Origin: Dromaius novaehollandiae
Lineage: Eukaryota; Chordata; Aves; Casuariiformes; Dromaiidae
DNA: 64,000 nucleotides
Assembly (NCBI RefSeq): GCF_036370855.1
Contig: NC_088102.1
Coordinates: forward strand, 43,747,835-43,811,834
Direction: 5' to 3'
Below, piece by piece: positions 27,701 through 39,539 of this stretch. How positions within the stretch are numbered: position 1 is the stretch's first letter; the number at the start of each line of letters is the position of its first letter. A program made the position numbers and the translations under genes. The notes beneath the pieces are model-generated. The model searched no databases, was not told the DNA's origin, and worked only from the letters and a program-made list of their open reading frames with translations.

Positions 27701-28884
27701 AGGATAGATAGACCTCTGCACCCAAAATCATGGGACTTGCAGAGACCATGCCATTCTGTTTCTAAACAAGGACAGCACTCTTTATGGGCTTCCTATGAGG
27801 AAGCAAAAAACTACAAAAAGGCTCAGATATGCCAGTCAACTGTAAAATAAGAAGGCGTTCACATAAAACAAACCAAGTGATACTCATTAGCAAAATCCTG
27901 GAACATCTGTAGGGCCACAAACATATCTTATCAAAGTTTCATCCACATCTGTCCTGCAGGTCAGGTCTTCCAAGTGCCTGAATTTTCCATATGTACAAAA
28001 TCTCACATAACCCTGTAACAAAGAAAGCAGCAGGGGATCGCAGTCTGACCATACTACCTCAGGCTAGAGAGCAAGACAGACCTGAGACATTGCTAGGTTA
28101 ACCCCTCTACTTCACGCCATGTACGAGTGAAGGACTTCTAGAGCAATCAGATCCATGCAGCAGTTAGCCCAGACACAAATATTAAAGGAGAAAGACCTAC
28201 AGCAAGCTAAAGCCAAAGCAGCTGAATAGCAAGAAATAAGTTTAAAGAAGGGAAAAAAAAAAAAACCACAAAGAACAAACTTGGGATTGTACCTGAGAGG
28301 AAAAAGACTGCTTCTACCCTAAAGGGAATAGTCCTGGCACTCTGTAGACTGAGATTAACAGCACCACTCAGAAGCACATTCAACACCTATAACCTCACCC
28401 AAACTATCTTGAAAATCTAATTTTAGCCCAATTGCTTCAAAAAAGGCCAGTTCAGTAGTGGAGAACAGCCTGCTAACATTACAACCCCTTCTACTGCCTG
28501 TTCTACCAATGCCTTCTCCTTGCCTCTGCTTCAACACTAGACCAGCTACAGGATCTTTAAAGGTCGGTCTTTTGTTTTAGCGGTAAGATGCACACAGAGG
28601 AACAGACAAAGCAACCACATTAGGAGTGGGCAGCTTTCTGCTCTGCATGTAAGACTTTTTCCTACATGTTGATCCACAGCTTAAAGTTTATCTAGCTATG
28701 CAAATGTGCATCCCTTTATTTCAAAAAGCAAAATAGATGTTCTTCATTTCAGATCAAGGAACTTCAACACCATGGCTTCAATTTGTTGGTTGAACTGTGG
28801 ATCAAAACATGCAGACAAAGCTCCTAAGCTGGAATTTCATATGATGTCACAGCTAACTGGGGAGGAGGGGAATATATGTGTGTG

Positions 28885-28931
<47 letters not shown>

Positions 28932-30836
28932 ACACGCGCACACACACATGCATGTGTAAGGAACGATGACTCTGATGGAAGGAACAAACTATCCCAAAAA
29001 GATCACCAAATCACATTCAGTCATTCAGGCGATCCTGGTTTTTTCAAATTGTCATCAGTAGGCAAAACATGGCTGACTGGGACAGCAAGGAAACCCAAAC
29101 TCAGGGGAGAAAGGGAATGACCTAGCAAGTATACAAAGGTGTGTGAGGGGAGCGAGGGGGAGGGGGGTCATTCTTGTTTTTTAAGCTTCAATCACAGTTC
29201 AGATCAGTGCACTCAGGACTCTTCAAGATAGCATCAATTACAATTAAAACTGATGTAGGATCATCATCATTAACATGAGGAATTTAACTCGTGTTCATAA
29301 CAGGAGGACACACTTCTCTAGCTTCCCCTTCTCTATTCAAAGGAGATGTCTATATTGTATAATATAACCCTTTCAAACAGTCTTCTCCACCCGGACCCCA
29401 ATATCCCTTTTCTGTTCAGCTCAGATACTATCTGCAGCATTTCCCACCTTGATTTCTGGACAAATCTGCTTTTCTTCCCCCTAGAGCTTTAAATTTGTTC
29501 AAAGGTTTAATTTCACCAACATCAGTCAAGTCTATGGGGTCAAAGTAGGTCCTTTCATGCTAGAACTGCAGCACTTGAAGTTTACACCTCAGCTGTATGC
29601 AGTGTTTGCAACATCAGTCACTACTTCATTATCTACAACTCTGAAAAACAGCACCTGTGTTGCACTGGGAACAGCTAACTGAAAAAAAGGGAATAAGCTT
29701 TACATTTTCCAAAGTTTCCAAGATAACATCAAGGACTGCTTTCAGAAGTGTAACTATTTACTTGCATTTTTTCCCCAAATCAGTTTGCTTAAACTTCCAA
29801 TTGTCCACAGCTTCTACCAATCCAGGTTTCATTCAAAGCCACCAGTGCCACGTGATTCAAGAACGGTTACAGTCACAGTTAGGCTGTGCCTTTGCAATCA
29901 AGCCGCTTCCAAGACTTCCTTTGCCAACATCATTTGTCAGCAAACAGGCAGATTTCTCAACTGTAAGACAGCCATGACTGAAGACAGTGTTACAGCAGTC
30001 AAGAAGAAAACCTGAGCCCTTGAAAATATAATTTCCAGTCACACACCCTGCATCAGCACTGTTTTGCTCAACACCTATTCAGGACACTTAGTCTTCAAGT
30101 AACATTACACAATAAAAGTAACTATGCATGTTAAAAAAAACCAAGAGGATCATATCTATTTCAGTACCTAAACTCCCAGTAATGCCATCTGTGTATTTAG
30201 CATGATATAATTCATCAATTCTTCCCACGTACACAAATCACACAACCTGGCTCTCCCACAAAGGCTAACAGTTGATAACACTACATGAGGGAAAGAGTTG
30301 AAAGAGTTTGTGCTCATGCATTTCCAAACACGTAACTCAGAAAGGCCAGCTCTGCATGGCCGCTGGCACCGCAGTGACAACCCCAGGCAGAACAGAAACC
30401 GCTCGTAACCTGCGCTCCTGCCCTCACCAGCACAACGCTGCGGGGGCGCCCTTGACAGGGAACCACGAACAAACCCAGCGGTGACCCCGGAGCTCACCGG
30501 GGTACACCTGCCATCCTTCGCTTCCTCTCGCGCAGGGGGAACGAGACCGGCCACCGCGCCGCTGCTGCACGCCGAACACGCACACCCCTGAAGCAGCGCA
30601 GCACGCCGGAGCCGCGCAGATCCTCACGGAAGAGCTTCGCAGCGGTGCAGACCGCCTTCCCCGTAACCCCCTCTGGCACGACGAAGCTCCCCGCGCCCAG
30701 GCCCCGCCGGCGGGCGGCCGGAGCGGGGCACGGCCCAGGCCTTACCGGAGTGCGGGATGCCCACGGTGGCGCGGCTCGGCTGTACGGAGGCGGAGCGGTA
30801 CAGCGAGTCCTCGTACTCGTCCAGGATAGACGCCAT
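21742..30836 (-). CDS. VPS18: VPS18, core subunit of HOPS/CORVET tethering complexes
   Basis: Five coding exons, all with GT-AG borders and matching phase: 30836-30746, 26243-26102, 25910-25819, 25080-23210 and 22470-21742. They total 2925 nucleotides, 974 residues, against 973 in human. The start is MASILDEYE with a good Kozak context; the end is SWL then TAG. Order of domains: an N-terminal beta-propeller of the Pep3/Vps18/deep orange family (roughly residues 30-370), clathrin-heavy-chain-like helical repeats (about 400-780), a short coiled coil (about 810-845) and a C-terminal RING-H2 with C853, C856, C870, H872, H875, C878, C945 and C948. Known role: Vps18 with Vps11, Vps16 and Vps33 forms the class C core that tethers late endosomes, lysosomes and autophagosomes. 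Introns are 4502, 191, 738 and 739 nucleotides. No break is seen. Confidence 0.97.
26244..30745 (-). other. VPS18 intron 1
   Basis: The 4.5 kb intron runs from donor G|GTAAGG to acceptor TTTTTTTTCTCCAG. It contains a TG/CA microsatellite (28872-28956) and a G-run cluster (GGGG, GGGGG, GGGGGG at 29147-29167). I see no nested gene or RNA gene. Confidence 0.9.
28872..28956. repeat. (TG)n microsatellite passing into a CACACGCGCACACA stretch
   Basis: A TA/TG prefix, then (TG)17 at 28897-28930, then an alternating CA/CG stretch to 28956. All of it alternates purine and pyrimidine, and the TG and CA arms are complementary to each other. Confidence 0.9.
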
Positions 30837-31150
30837 GGCCGGCGACGGCCACAGCACCGGCGACGGCACCGACCCCAGCGCCGCCGCTTCCGCCCGCGCT
30901 CACCTGACCCGCGTCACGTGGCCGCTACGGGACGCACTGCGCCTGCGCCACCCGGCCGCCCCGCCCCGCGCGCGCTGGGCCCGCCCTGGTGGGGGGTCTG
31001 TACCCCGACATGGCGGCGGGCGGTGCTGGCCCGGCGCTTCTTGTCGCTCGTGATGTCCTGGAGGCGGCTGGCGGGCCGGTAGCTAGCGCCTGGCTGGCGT
31101 GCAGGCACGGCAAGGCTCGCAGGGCGCGGGCCGCAGCTTGGTGTCTGCCA
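30390..31150. promoter_or_regulatory. CpG-island promoter of VPS18
   Basis: A GC- and CpG-rich block surrounds VPS18 exon 1, in contrast to the AT-rich flanks. Upstream of the ATG are a CLEAR-type E-box (GTCACGTGGC, 30913-30922), an NRF1-like TGCGCCTGCGCC (30938-30949), GC boxes (CCGCCCCGCCCCGCG, about 30957-30970) and a YY1-like ACATGGCGGC (31008-31017). There is no TATA box. VPS18 is a reported TFEB/CLEAR-network gene in mammals, so the E-box fits. Transcription start sites cannot be read from the sequence. Confidence 0.75.
30913..30922. promoter_or_regulatory. CLEAR/E-box motif upstream of VPS18
   Basis: GTCACGTGGC lies 77 bp upstream of the VPS18 start codon. The CLEAR consensus bound by TFEB/TFE3/MITF is GTCACGTGAC, so nine of ten bases match, with the CACGTG core intact. 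USF or MYC/MAX binding is an alternative. Confidence 0.6.
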
Positions 31151-31261
31151 CTTCTTGCTACAGTCCCGTCGTGCGCAGCCGTGTGCTTGATAAATCACTG
31201 TGTTAGCGCGTCTGCGAGCTGTGCGATCACTGCTTCGCTGCAGGAGGCTGCAGGCGTCTGA
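31010..31261 (+). CDS. Divergent 83-codon reading frame at the VPS18 promoter, status uncertain
   Basis: An ATG embedded in a YY1-like ATGGCGGC block, 174 bp from the VPS18 start and on the opposite strand, opens a frame of 83 codons starting MAAGGAGPALLVARDVLEAA and ending TGA at 31259-31261. I do not recognise the protein. Starts inside YY1 sites are common in real housekeeping genes, but GC-rich DNA readily gives open frames, and divergent non-coding transcripts are usual at CpG islands. A GTGAGT at about 31409 could be a first-exon donor. It is more likely non-coding than coding. Confidence 0.2.
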   Translation: MAAGGAGPALLVARDVLEAAGGPVASAWLACRHGKARRARAAAWCLPLLATVPSCAAVCLINHCVSASASCAITASLQEAAGV

Positions 31262-31796
31262 CTGACCGCAGCCAGGAACTGTCTGGTTTTAAACTCCTCT
31301 GCTTCGATTTGCGGGTGCAGCACTCCTGGGAGGTAGCGGAGTGGTGTTTTCTCATCAAGAAAGGGAAGAGGAGGCACCTTCTTGGAGTCGGGTGCTTGCC
31401 TTTCTGCTGTGAGTGCTCCGCAGCACTGAGAGTGCTTGGCCTTGTTGCTGAAATAATGATTGTGGCCTTATAGTGGTATGGGGATCGGGCATAAGGCCAC
31501 TCTTGCACTGTGCTAGATTTGTTCTACGTGTTTGTCCCGGCTTTTTAGACTGAGCCTGTTGGACCCAGCTCGTATATCACTAAATAATACTTCAGAACTG
31601 TGTTTTGGTTTTGTTTTGATAATGACACCAATTGCTATTTACTTTTTTACCTTCTAGCGGAAACCAGTAGAATTTATAATGATGTCTTTAACAAATAAAC
31701 ACTGATCTCTTAATGCAGCATTTTTTGTTTCCGTCATATATAAAATGAATATAGGTGTACAAGTGTACACTATGTATTATGTGTATAAAAATGAGT

Positions 31797-31890
31797 CTTC
31801 ACAACACTTTTTTAGGATGACTAAAGAAATATTATTAGCCCATACTTTATATAGAAAGAAACAGGCTAAAGGAAGGTTTTCAGCACACTG
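31797..31890. repeat. Possible MIR/CORE-SINE-like remnant
   Basis: The series CTTCACAACAC, AAATATTATTAGCCCATA, AAGAAACAGGCTAAAGG follows the order of the conserved MIR tail (CTCACAACACC, TATTATCCCCATT, GAAACTGAGGC). It is strongly diverged, and the match is from memory of the consensus only. Confidence 0.35.
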
Positions 31891-32463
31891 AGAGATCCAT
31901 TACAAAATAAAGCAGGTATTCTTAATCTTAGCTTGAACATCTGCTGGCAGTGAGGAGCACCACCAGTAGTGGTGGAAATACTCTAGGGTTGGCTATGCAC
32001 AAGCAAAGAAGTTTCATCTCCATTCTCCTCTGCCCTGTCACTGGACACGTCTGCCCTCCAAACTAGATCTCCAACTGATGCCCTCACCCACCTCAAATCT
32101 ACCCGTGTTCCCTGGCTTCTCTGCATCACTCTGCCTCAGGCCTTCTCCCTGATGCTGAGCTAGAAATGCAGGTCCCACACTAGCCAGGTTCTTGAAGACT
32201 CCCATGCAAAGCCTCTGCGCGGTTACCTCTGTCTGCTTTGCTAAAAACACAGGATGGCTCCTCCTGACTCAGCCTGCCTGCAAGCACTGACAGGAGCCTA
32301 GACCCAGCTACAGCCTCTGCTGTTTACCATCCTGATGTGGCAGCTCTAAGCGAAAACAACAAAACCACATTCCTTTGCTCCCCAATCATCCTTATCATCA
32401 TAAACAGCAAGTATTCTCATTCGGCTTCTCAAAAGTTGCACACAAATTACATAGGTTTAGGAA

Positions 32464-32960
32464 AATGAGGTAGGAAGGGACTTCTTGGCCTATCAGATCC
32501 AGTTTCCCACTCTTGTAGACACCACATCATATAGTCTTTTCATTATACCTACCAAGCTCTGTCTCAAAGCGTGGGTACTTTTTTCCTCTGGCTGCTCCAG
32601 CTGGTACCTGTTCCAGGTGCTCCTTACTCCCATGATTTTGAGCTCTGATTTCCAGTCTGAAATAACTCATGGTAGGTCTGAGTCCATTTGTTCTTGTTCA
32701 AACACTCTCCTTTAGTGTGAATAGTCCTTCTCCCATTCTGTCAGTAACTTCCTTCAGAAAAATCACAGCCAATTTTAGCCTTCATTCTGATTTACCAAAC
32801 CAAGTAATTCTTTTTCTCCTCTTAAAAGAAAAGCCATTAGTTTCTTGGAGCATCCCTGTAATCCTTCTCTGCATCAGTTGCATCTTCAGCTAATCTTTAT
32901 GGCACACAAGTGAGCAGAATTGGCCCCCTCATTTCAGATGAGGTCTTCCCCATTGCCTTA
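32464..32960 (-). repeat. CR1-type LINE, 3' part, old copy
   Basis: Read on the plus strand, the segment follows the reverse complement of the CR1 3' end in order: GGAAGGGACTTCTTGGCC then ATCAGATCCA, CCTGTTCCAGGTGCTCC, GGAGCATCCCTGTAATCC, and TTTCAGATGAGGTCTTCC. The element therefore lies on the minus strand with its 3' end near 32464. It is diverged, without open frame, and its 5' end is truncated as usual for CR1. Confidence 0.65.
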
Positions 32961-35084
32961 CTTACACTTTTTGTTTTTGAAGACATATATTTAGCAGCAG
33001 ATGATGAAAAGGGGAAGGGGGAAGAACCCATACTCTCAAAAGATAAGTGGAAATTAGCCTGAATTGAAATTTGGGCACACCTTTCTTACAGTTGAGCTCT
33101 ATTGGGTATTTCTATTCAAAGCCTAGATCAGGACCTGTATTTCTAATCTTTTCTTTCCTGGTCAGGTCCAGAAATGGAAGCAATTTTCTTTCCCATTCTG
33201 GCCAAGACTATTGCAAGGTAGGACTGCTGCTCCATGAGAAAGCTTCCTCTGAGTTTAGTGTTGTTATATTGGAAGCCAGATCCTCACCATGTTTGGAAAT
33301 GAAACATCAGCCTAAAGCTAATCCAGATCCTGGCCCACAAGCCTGCTCTGTCCATTTCCACTATCATCTGCTGTGGTTATTTAATTTACAAACATGCAAT
33401 AGTTATATCCCAGTGCTGCATTCACAGTGTTGATATTCTGAAAAGAAGAGGAGAGCAAGGGTTACATGGAAAAGATTCAGTTCTTTGATTTGCCAATAGT
33501 GCATGGAGAATTAGATGATTACATTTCATGTGTAGTAGTAATATAAATCTATTAGAGGGACTTGTGGGAGAGGATTGAGTGATTTTGGTTATATGTTTGG
33601 GCTGGAAGCCCAAGCTCTGGTCTTGTTTTTGTATGGTTGTGGTCACACTCACAGGAATTTCAACTTCAACAGTTAACATTTTCTCCAAGCTACGGACACA
33701 GCTATCTACACCTTTCTGCTATAAAACATGCTAATCTCTTCAACTGCCTTGAGGAACAGATTCTAGATAATACTACTGGCAACTATATCCAAGGTCCAGA
33801 TTCCCAGCAGATTAAACCTGTGTAAATCTGGGCTCCCACAATACTACCTCTGTCACTCCTGGCTGCACCATCCAGCCCTTATCTGTGGCAGCATTATTGC
33901 ATGTATGATTGCAGAGTGAGCCAGGCCAATGTCTTGCACCAGATCAGTGTATGATCCACCACCTAAACACAAGTGCTGGTACAGAAGAGAGGGCAGGAAG
34001 ATGTGGCTGTGGGAAGAGGTAGCTTCAGATTTAAATGACTCACAGCTCAGATTTAAATGACTTAAACTGTCACTGAGATAACCTAATGACACAATTATAA
34101 TTTGAAGTAAACCCTAGACTTCCTCACTGATTTTCACTACAGACCTGGTACTGATCATTACTCCATCTCACTGTGGAGTATTCCTTCACTGTGATCAACT
34201 TAAAAAAATTACCACATACATAAAACCCACAGGCAAATACCTGTACACCCCAAAAAGCAACAACCTCCATAAGATACCAACAAAGACATACTATACAATC
34301 AGGCTGCCAGACAGCTCTGTAGCTGCTTTGATGAAAATGCTGCAGATACCTATGCCCCTCACCCAATTAGGAGACCTTCTCCCAAGGCAACACTTCCCCA
34401 GTGAGAAAGACAGCATCTTTCAGTGATATGTATGTATTTAATACAGTAGAATAAAGTCTCGAAGTTGTGCACCCATGGGTATCATTGTTACCCTTGATAA
34501 CCTGAACTGGAACCTAAATGGGAAGTCACTAAACAATGAGAATTTACGCTGGAAAGGATCAGAGCTGAAATGAGCTTGCCAGAGCCCACATCCTACCCAC
34601 CAGCCAGCCTCCCAAGCTCTCAATACTCACTGTCAGGAGCAAACTTCCTGCAGACACTGGAAGGAGCCATATTATGCTAGAGCAACATACACAGACCTGA
34701 TTGTCACAACTCCTCTGACAGCTCAAGAATTTTTCCCACAACTGAACTATCGAAATCTGTTGATCCTGCACATGTGCATTCCAGAACATAATGTCTGTCA
34801 TTAAGCATATCAAACACCCTCATGGAAACTCAATGAGTGTAACCAGTAGGTACCAGAATGAGCGTATGAGCACAAGAGAGAAGGAACAGAAACATCCAGC
34901 AACAGCAGGGAAAACCTCCCCCCTCCCATAGTCAGCACTTTGTAGCTAGCCCCTCAGTTCTGATCCTCAAGGAAGATCTATAAAATATAAGCTTGGGAAC
35001 TGAAACTGGAAAGTAAAAAATCATGGACTCAGCAGTGATAGTGATCTTCCAGCATTTTACTGTTTTCCTGTCTGTCTGCAACCC

Positions 35085-35245
35085 AGTCATTCACCTTCCT
35101 CTTGCTAATTCCCTCATCCCTTCCTAAGTGTTAATGCCTCTTTTCTCTTTAATTATCTAATTGATTGACATAATTAAATTAAGCTCAGAGCACTGTCTCC
35201 CAAGCTATCCTTAATCTGAAGTTTGCTGTTTCAGATTTAAAGAAA
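35085..35245. promoter_or_regulatory. AT-rich non-coding element, copy 1 (homologous to about 48970-49110)
   Basis: The core at 35156-35180 (TCTAATTGATTGAC then ATAATTAAATT) matches 49033-49057 at 24 of 25 positions in the same orientation. Similarity continues downstream (CAGAGCA, then TCC, AGCT, AATC, GTTTG in the same order) and weakly upstream. The core is rich in TAATTG/TAATTA homeodomain-type sites. It is either an old interspersed repeat or a duplicated enhancer. Confidence 0.55.
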
Positions 35246-35317
35246 GGGCTTTGAGTGCCTGAAACCTTGCCCACTTTTTCACATTTGTCAGTTGATTCAA
35301 TAAAAGGTACCCTTTCT

Positions 35318-35330
35318 CCAGCAGATGGCA
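35318..35330 (+). promoter_or_regulatory. CTCF-like motif
   Basis: CCAGCAGATGGCA fits the CTCF core CCASYAGRKGGCR at every position. It lies between VPS18 and RHOV, about 140 bp from the AT-rich element. Binding is not shown by sequence alone. Confidence 0.45.
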
Positions 35331-38300
35331 ACGTACACCTGAATTATTTATAGAACATCTGAGGGGTAGGACTCATTTCTGTGCAAGTCACACAGAAGAT
35401 GAATTTGCCTTTGAGAAAGGCACTGAGTACGATATAAGTGTTTATTTTTCCTTGAAACATTTAAGAAAATATTTCATGTGCTGGTGGCATTGTCATCTGT
35501 AATCTTAAAATGTAATGTAATACTGTTGTGGTAGTTTTGGTCTCCACTTTAGCTAGCATGGCAATGAACCAGAACACCTCATGCATCCCCATGGCATTGC
35601 TTTTAATTCCAGAGAGCAGTGAAGATGTTCAGAGACCAGGACAGGGGAAGCTGTATTCTCACATTGTTTCTCTACACATTTGGTCTCCACAAGGTATTTT
35701 AAAACCACACACCTCCAGTGCACAACAGAAACACCCACTAACTTCTACAGAATCTTAATGTGTTTTTAATGCTATGGACTCAGAAACTAAGGAGTTCCTG
35801 TTAATCGAGAAAGCTACATGGGAAAGCAAATACTTGGGTCATTTTTCCTTTAATTTCAGCTGGGGTAATTTTTCTGTGAATAACAGAAACCCCATTTTCC
35901 ACTGACTTGTGCTTTGTGGCTACTTATGCCTCTGCAAAGTTGTTAGAAAATGATATAAAACAGCATTTTACATCACTTCCCATAGATAGCAGTGACTAGA
36001 CAAGCTATACCACCAGGGAAAACCAGGCACAGGCTCTTTGCTTCACCTTTTTGTCTGCCACTTCTTTTAAGTGGTAATTACGCTTGATTTTTCCCAGGAA
36101 GGATACACACTCAGGTGCATGACAAAATGCCCTGTGACTCAGTATTAGTCGTCCTTCTCCTTGTGATTATGAAAGCGGCATCCCAGGCAGCGGGTGTATC
36201 TTGGTTTCTTCAGCAGGTATCTTGGCATCACGTGATCCTATTTGCTCCAGCACTTGCACACCACTTTAGCCCCCTGTTAATCTAGCTCTCCACCCATCCT
36301 GCCCCAGTTCATGGTGACATTGTCTCCAGTTTTCATCATCCCCCTGTTTCTTATTGTTTTGTTTCCTCACACATAGCTATGCTGTGAAAGGATTCAGAAA
36401 TGTGATCCATGCGCACCGTTTGCAAAGGGAGTGTATTGACATACACAACCCATTTGAACAAACTCAGGTGAAACCGAAGGCCGGGTTTGCTTTGTACCCG
36501 TAAGCCATGTTTAGGGTGGCTGATATATATTCCTCTCTCCCTCTGGAAGAAGGAAACCCTGCTATTTTTAAAACTGAGGTCTGCCAATCCAGGCAGTGTG
36601 CAGTGCTTTTTTCTAGGGCAAACTGAATAGTCCAGTAGGCTTTGAAAAAAATAGTGGCTCCCACTCTGTGACTTTCAGGCAAAATGAGAGTCTGAGGTGC
36701 CCTATTGCTCAAGTGCCAGTGAAAGTCAAGACCACTAGCTATATAAAATCTCAGTATCACAATTTCCCAATATTGTTACACTGCACTTAAGAGGGGAAAT
36801 TTTATGGAATAGTTTGAGCCAATCCATAGATTTGTTCCCACCACAAGAGGCAAGTCCTAGTTTCCTATTTCACTCATCATCCAAATAGGCTCAGTTATTG
36901 TTTTTAATGTAAGTGTGGACTGTTTCTAACATAAGTGTGGACTTCTCCTGTTAACAGTCTCAGCAAGAAAATAATAAATAGAAATGTGCAGAATAGCAAG
37001 TGTCTTCATCTAAATAACTGAGTATTTTTTAATAAGAGGACTCTGCAGATGTGCAAAGTTTGTTCAGTGATGAGAATCACATACTGCCTAAACATATAAA
37101 TTGAATTTCCACTGTGTATCTAATGGAGTAGCTTTTATTTTTGTTTTTAAGAAGCTACAGATGACAGTGCAGCCCAGCTGAGTAATGGCTGAACACTAAC
37201 TGTACCTGAAGCCTATATTTGGTCTGCCTGAAAAGAGTCTGATCTTCTGCACTTAGTTCCCAGTGGATAGGTGTTCACTTCATGAGGAATGCCATCGTAA
37301 TTGGTACTAATTAATGTTCCTGGGAGAGAGGCCAAACATAGCCCTGGAGACTGCATATTACCCACCCAGCCAGGGAGTTGATCTTGGCAATGAAGCATGT
37401 TGAGGAGGCAGCGTGCAATGCAGTGTCGTGGTGTACCTGCTAGGGGCACAGAGCCCATCTCCATGGCTATCAATCCAGCAGCTCTATGAACGGGACAGAC
37501 TTTCACCACAAAAGCAAAATCTTACAAAAATCTTACAAAACCAAAATGTCTGACTCCTCCTGTCTGACTCCTCACTGCATTATGAAACCATATCTACATC
37601 TTGTGTTAGCTGTCAGAGCAAGGCAGGACCTGGGAAATGAACCCGTGGGAGCTGCCCTGTTTGTTTGCTTAATCACTTAGCTTAAATATAGATTAAAAAT
37701 CACTTAAGCTCATCCACAAGCTAAGTGTATGTCAACCAATGGCTGTCAGAAAATGCAAAGAAAACACAGTCACAGAAGCAAGAGCTTTTAGGAAAGAATG
37801 AGAGGAAAAGGGATTCTGCCACTGGAATGCGCAACAATGTATCTTCCTACCAGACATCTATTCCTAGGTAAACAACAATTAGGAAACAAAAGCTGCCGAT
37901 TTCTTTTCATCTCTTCCTTCTGCCACTGCTGACACTTGCTAGCAGTGAATAATTCAATGAATAATCCCTCATTTACATCTATTTCTTCCAATTAAATGGA
38001 AATGTCATAGTTCGCAAAATGTCACTGCATACTTGAAACATGTGCTAAGAAACTACTGCAGGATTATGCTCCGTATTCGTTGTGCTCCCTGCCCTTGCTA
38101 TGGCGTAGTGTGTCACACAGCAGTATTCCTCTCACCAGTCCCGTCTGAGGCACAGCCACACCTCGCGCAGTACTGAGTATCGCCTGTCCCAGTGCTGTCT
38201 GACTGCTCTGCAGCCGTTCAGCTATCACCAAATAGCACTGGACAGGGTGGCACTGGAAAGAGCTCTATGCAAACCAATCAACTGAATCAGCAGCCACTTG

Positions 38301-38651
38301 CTGAAGCAAGAGTATCCAGCATGAAGTTTTAGCAACAGCCTAACTTATTATACTGTCCCCATTTTTGTTGGTATGGAAATACTAAGAAAAAAGTGCAGAA
38401 GAGGGAGATTTAAAGCAAACTGCTAGAGAAAACTGCAGAGAAGAGGCCCTGCTGCCCAGTGCTGTTTTCAAGAAGCTTACAGGTTATCTCTGAACAGTGC
38501 ACCTGCGTTGGAGAGTGGAATCAGCCCAGGCTCGTGAACCTGAGGAGGTGCAATGCTTGTGGCTTTATATCAACCACAAGCGGGAAAGCATTTTAGTCTG
38601 TGCGTGACTTAAAGACCTCTTCTCAAGTGTAGTATTGCTACAGGTGAGACA

Positions 38652-38893
38652 CCTGGGTGTCGCCTTCTGATGCGACACTCTCCCGTTCGCCTGAGACGGC
38701 ACGGAGGCTCCCCCAGCCTCCGGGCCAATGAGCACTGACACCAATATGAGGATGCTGCAAATGGCGTTTATTGTACGCATGTATTCGCTTATGTACCTAC
38801 AAGCATACTGCTATCTCTACGTCATATCCTTCCTCTTCCTTCCTCTTTCCGTGCCATCGCGAGATCTTCCGATCGCCGTTCCCTACACCTGGG
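38652..38893 (-). mobile_element. Solo LTR, alpharetrovirus-like, with 6-bp target site duplication
   Basis: A 230-bp LTR (38658-38887) is bounded by TGT...ACA and flanked by the perfect direct repeat CCTGGG (38652-38657 and 38888-38893). Six-base duplications are typical of alpha- and betaretroviral integration. In element orientation (minus) it carries CAATAAACGCCATTT (about 38762-38776), a block shared with the R region and poly(A) signal of avian leukosis-type LTRs as I know them. No internal retroviral sequence is present on either side, so the provirus was lost by LTR recombination. It sits about 1.06 kb upstream of the RHOV start codon, in the opposite orientation. Confidence 0.85.
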
Positions 38894-39234
38894 CAGCTGC
38901 TCGGTGTGGATGTAAAACACTGTGCGAGACCCAAGTTCTGGGATGCCTCCTTGCAGCATGATGCTGTCTGGTGCAAGCAGGTCCCTTGCGCTGCGAGCAT
39001 GAAGGACATCATGGAACTAAATTGGTGCCGTCCATTGACAATCTGAGTTTAGCTTCTCCGTTAGGAAGCAATCCCATGCTCAAAATCGATTTTGCAGTAT
39101 TAGGTATTGTATGCATTAATACTTTCCCTCCAGTGTTTTCTCTCACTTGGTGGTGTTACATCGGGCTGCAATGGCTGCCGTGATAGCGTGGCCACTTCTC
39201 TCCTTTCAAGTGGTGTACTCCTGCTGTTTCCGTT

Positions 39235-39360
39235 TGGTTGCACGTCTTTGGACAGTGAGCTCCCCAGGGCAGGGATGGAGCCATCTTCTCTGCTTCCAAG
39301 TGCACAGTATGTTGTGGGAGCTACTGGAGATGAGTATAAAAAAGGCAATAAATTTGAGAC
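39235..39360 (+). repeat. Possible ancient tetrapod SINE/LINE 3' remnant
   Basis: TTTGGACAGTGAGCTCCCC followed by AGGGCAGGGAT, then a T-rich middle, CACAGTATG and an AATAAA-like end at about 39345-39356 resembles the widespread tetrapod repeat end 'GACTGTAAGCTCC...GGGCAGGGAC'. The assignment to a family is uncertain. Confidence 0.35.
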
Positions 39361-39539
39361 CCCTGTACATGTCCATCTAGCTGGGAACAGACGCTTTTGT
39401 GGCTTTTGCCAGCATGTAGCAACAGCTCAGCTGTGTCAAAAGAACTCGCTAGTGGCAACTGCGTACTTAATGCATGCGATACTGGGTTTTGATGTTCCCT
39501 CACAATATTGGCCCACACTGTCGATTTTATTCCCGCGGG

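Larger units (their letters stand above)
31262..38651. other. Intergenic region between the divergent VPS18 and RHOV promoters
   Basis: There are no supported genes. It holds a MIR-like remnant (about 31797-31890), a CR1 3' end (32464-32960), a 23-bp tandem duplication (about 34020-34066), one copy of an AT-rich element shared with 49.0 kb (core 35156-35180) and a CTCF-like motif (35318-35330). Small near-tandem repeats also occur at 36906-36945 and 37505-37575. Confidence 0.7.
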
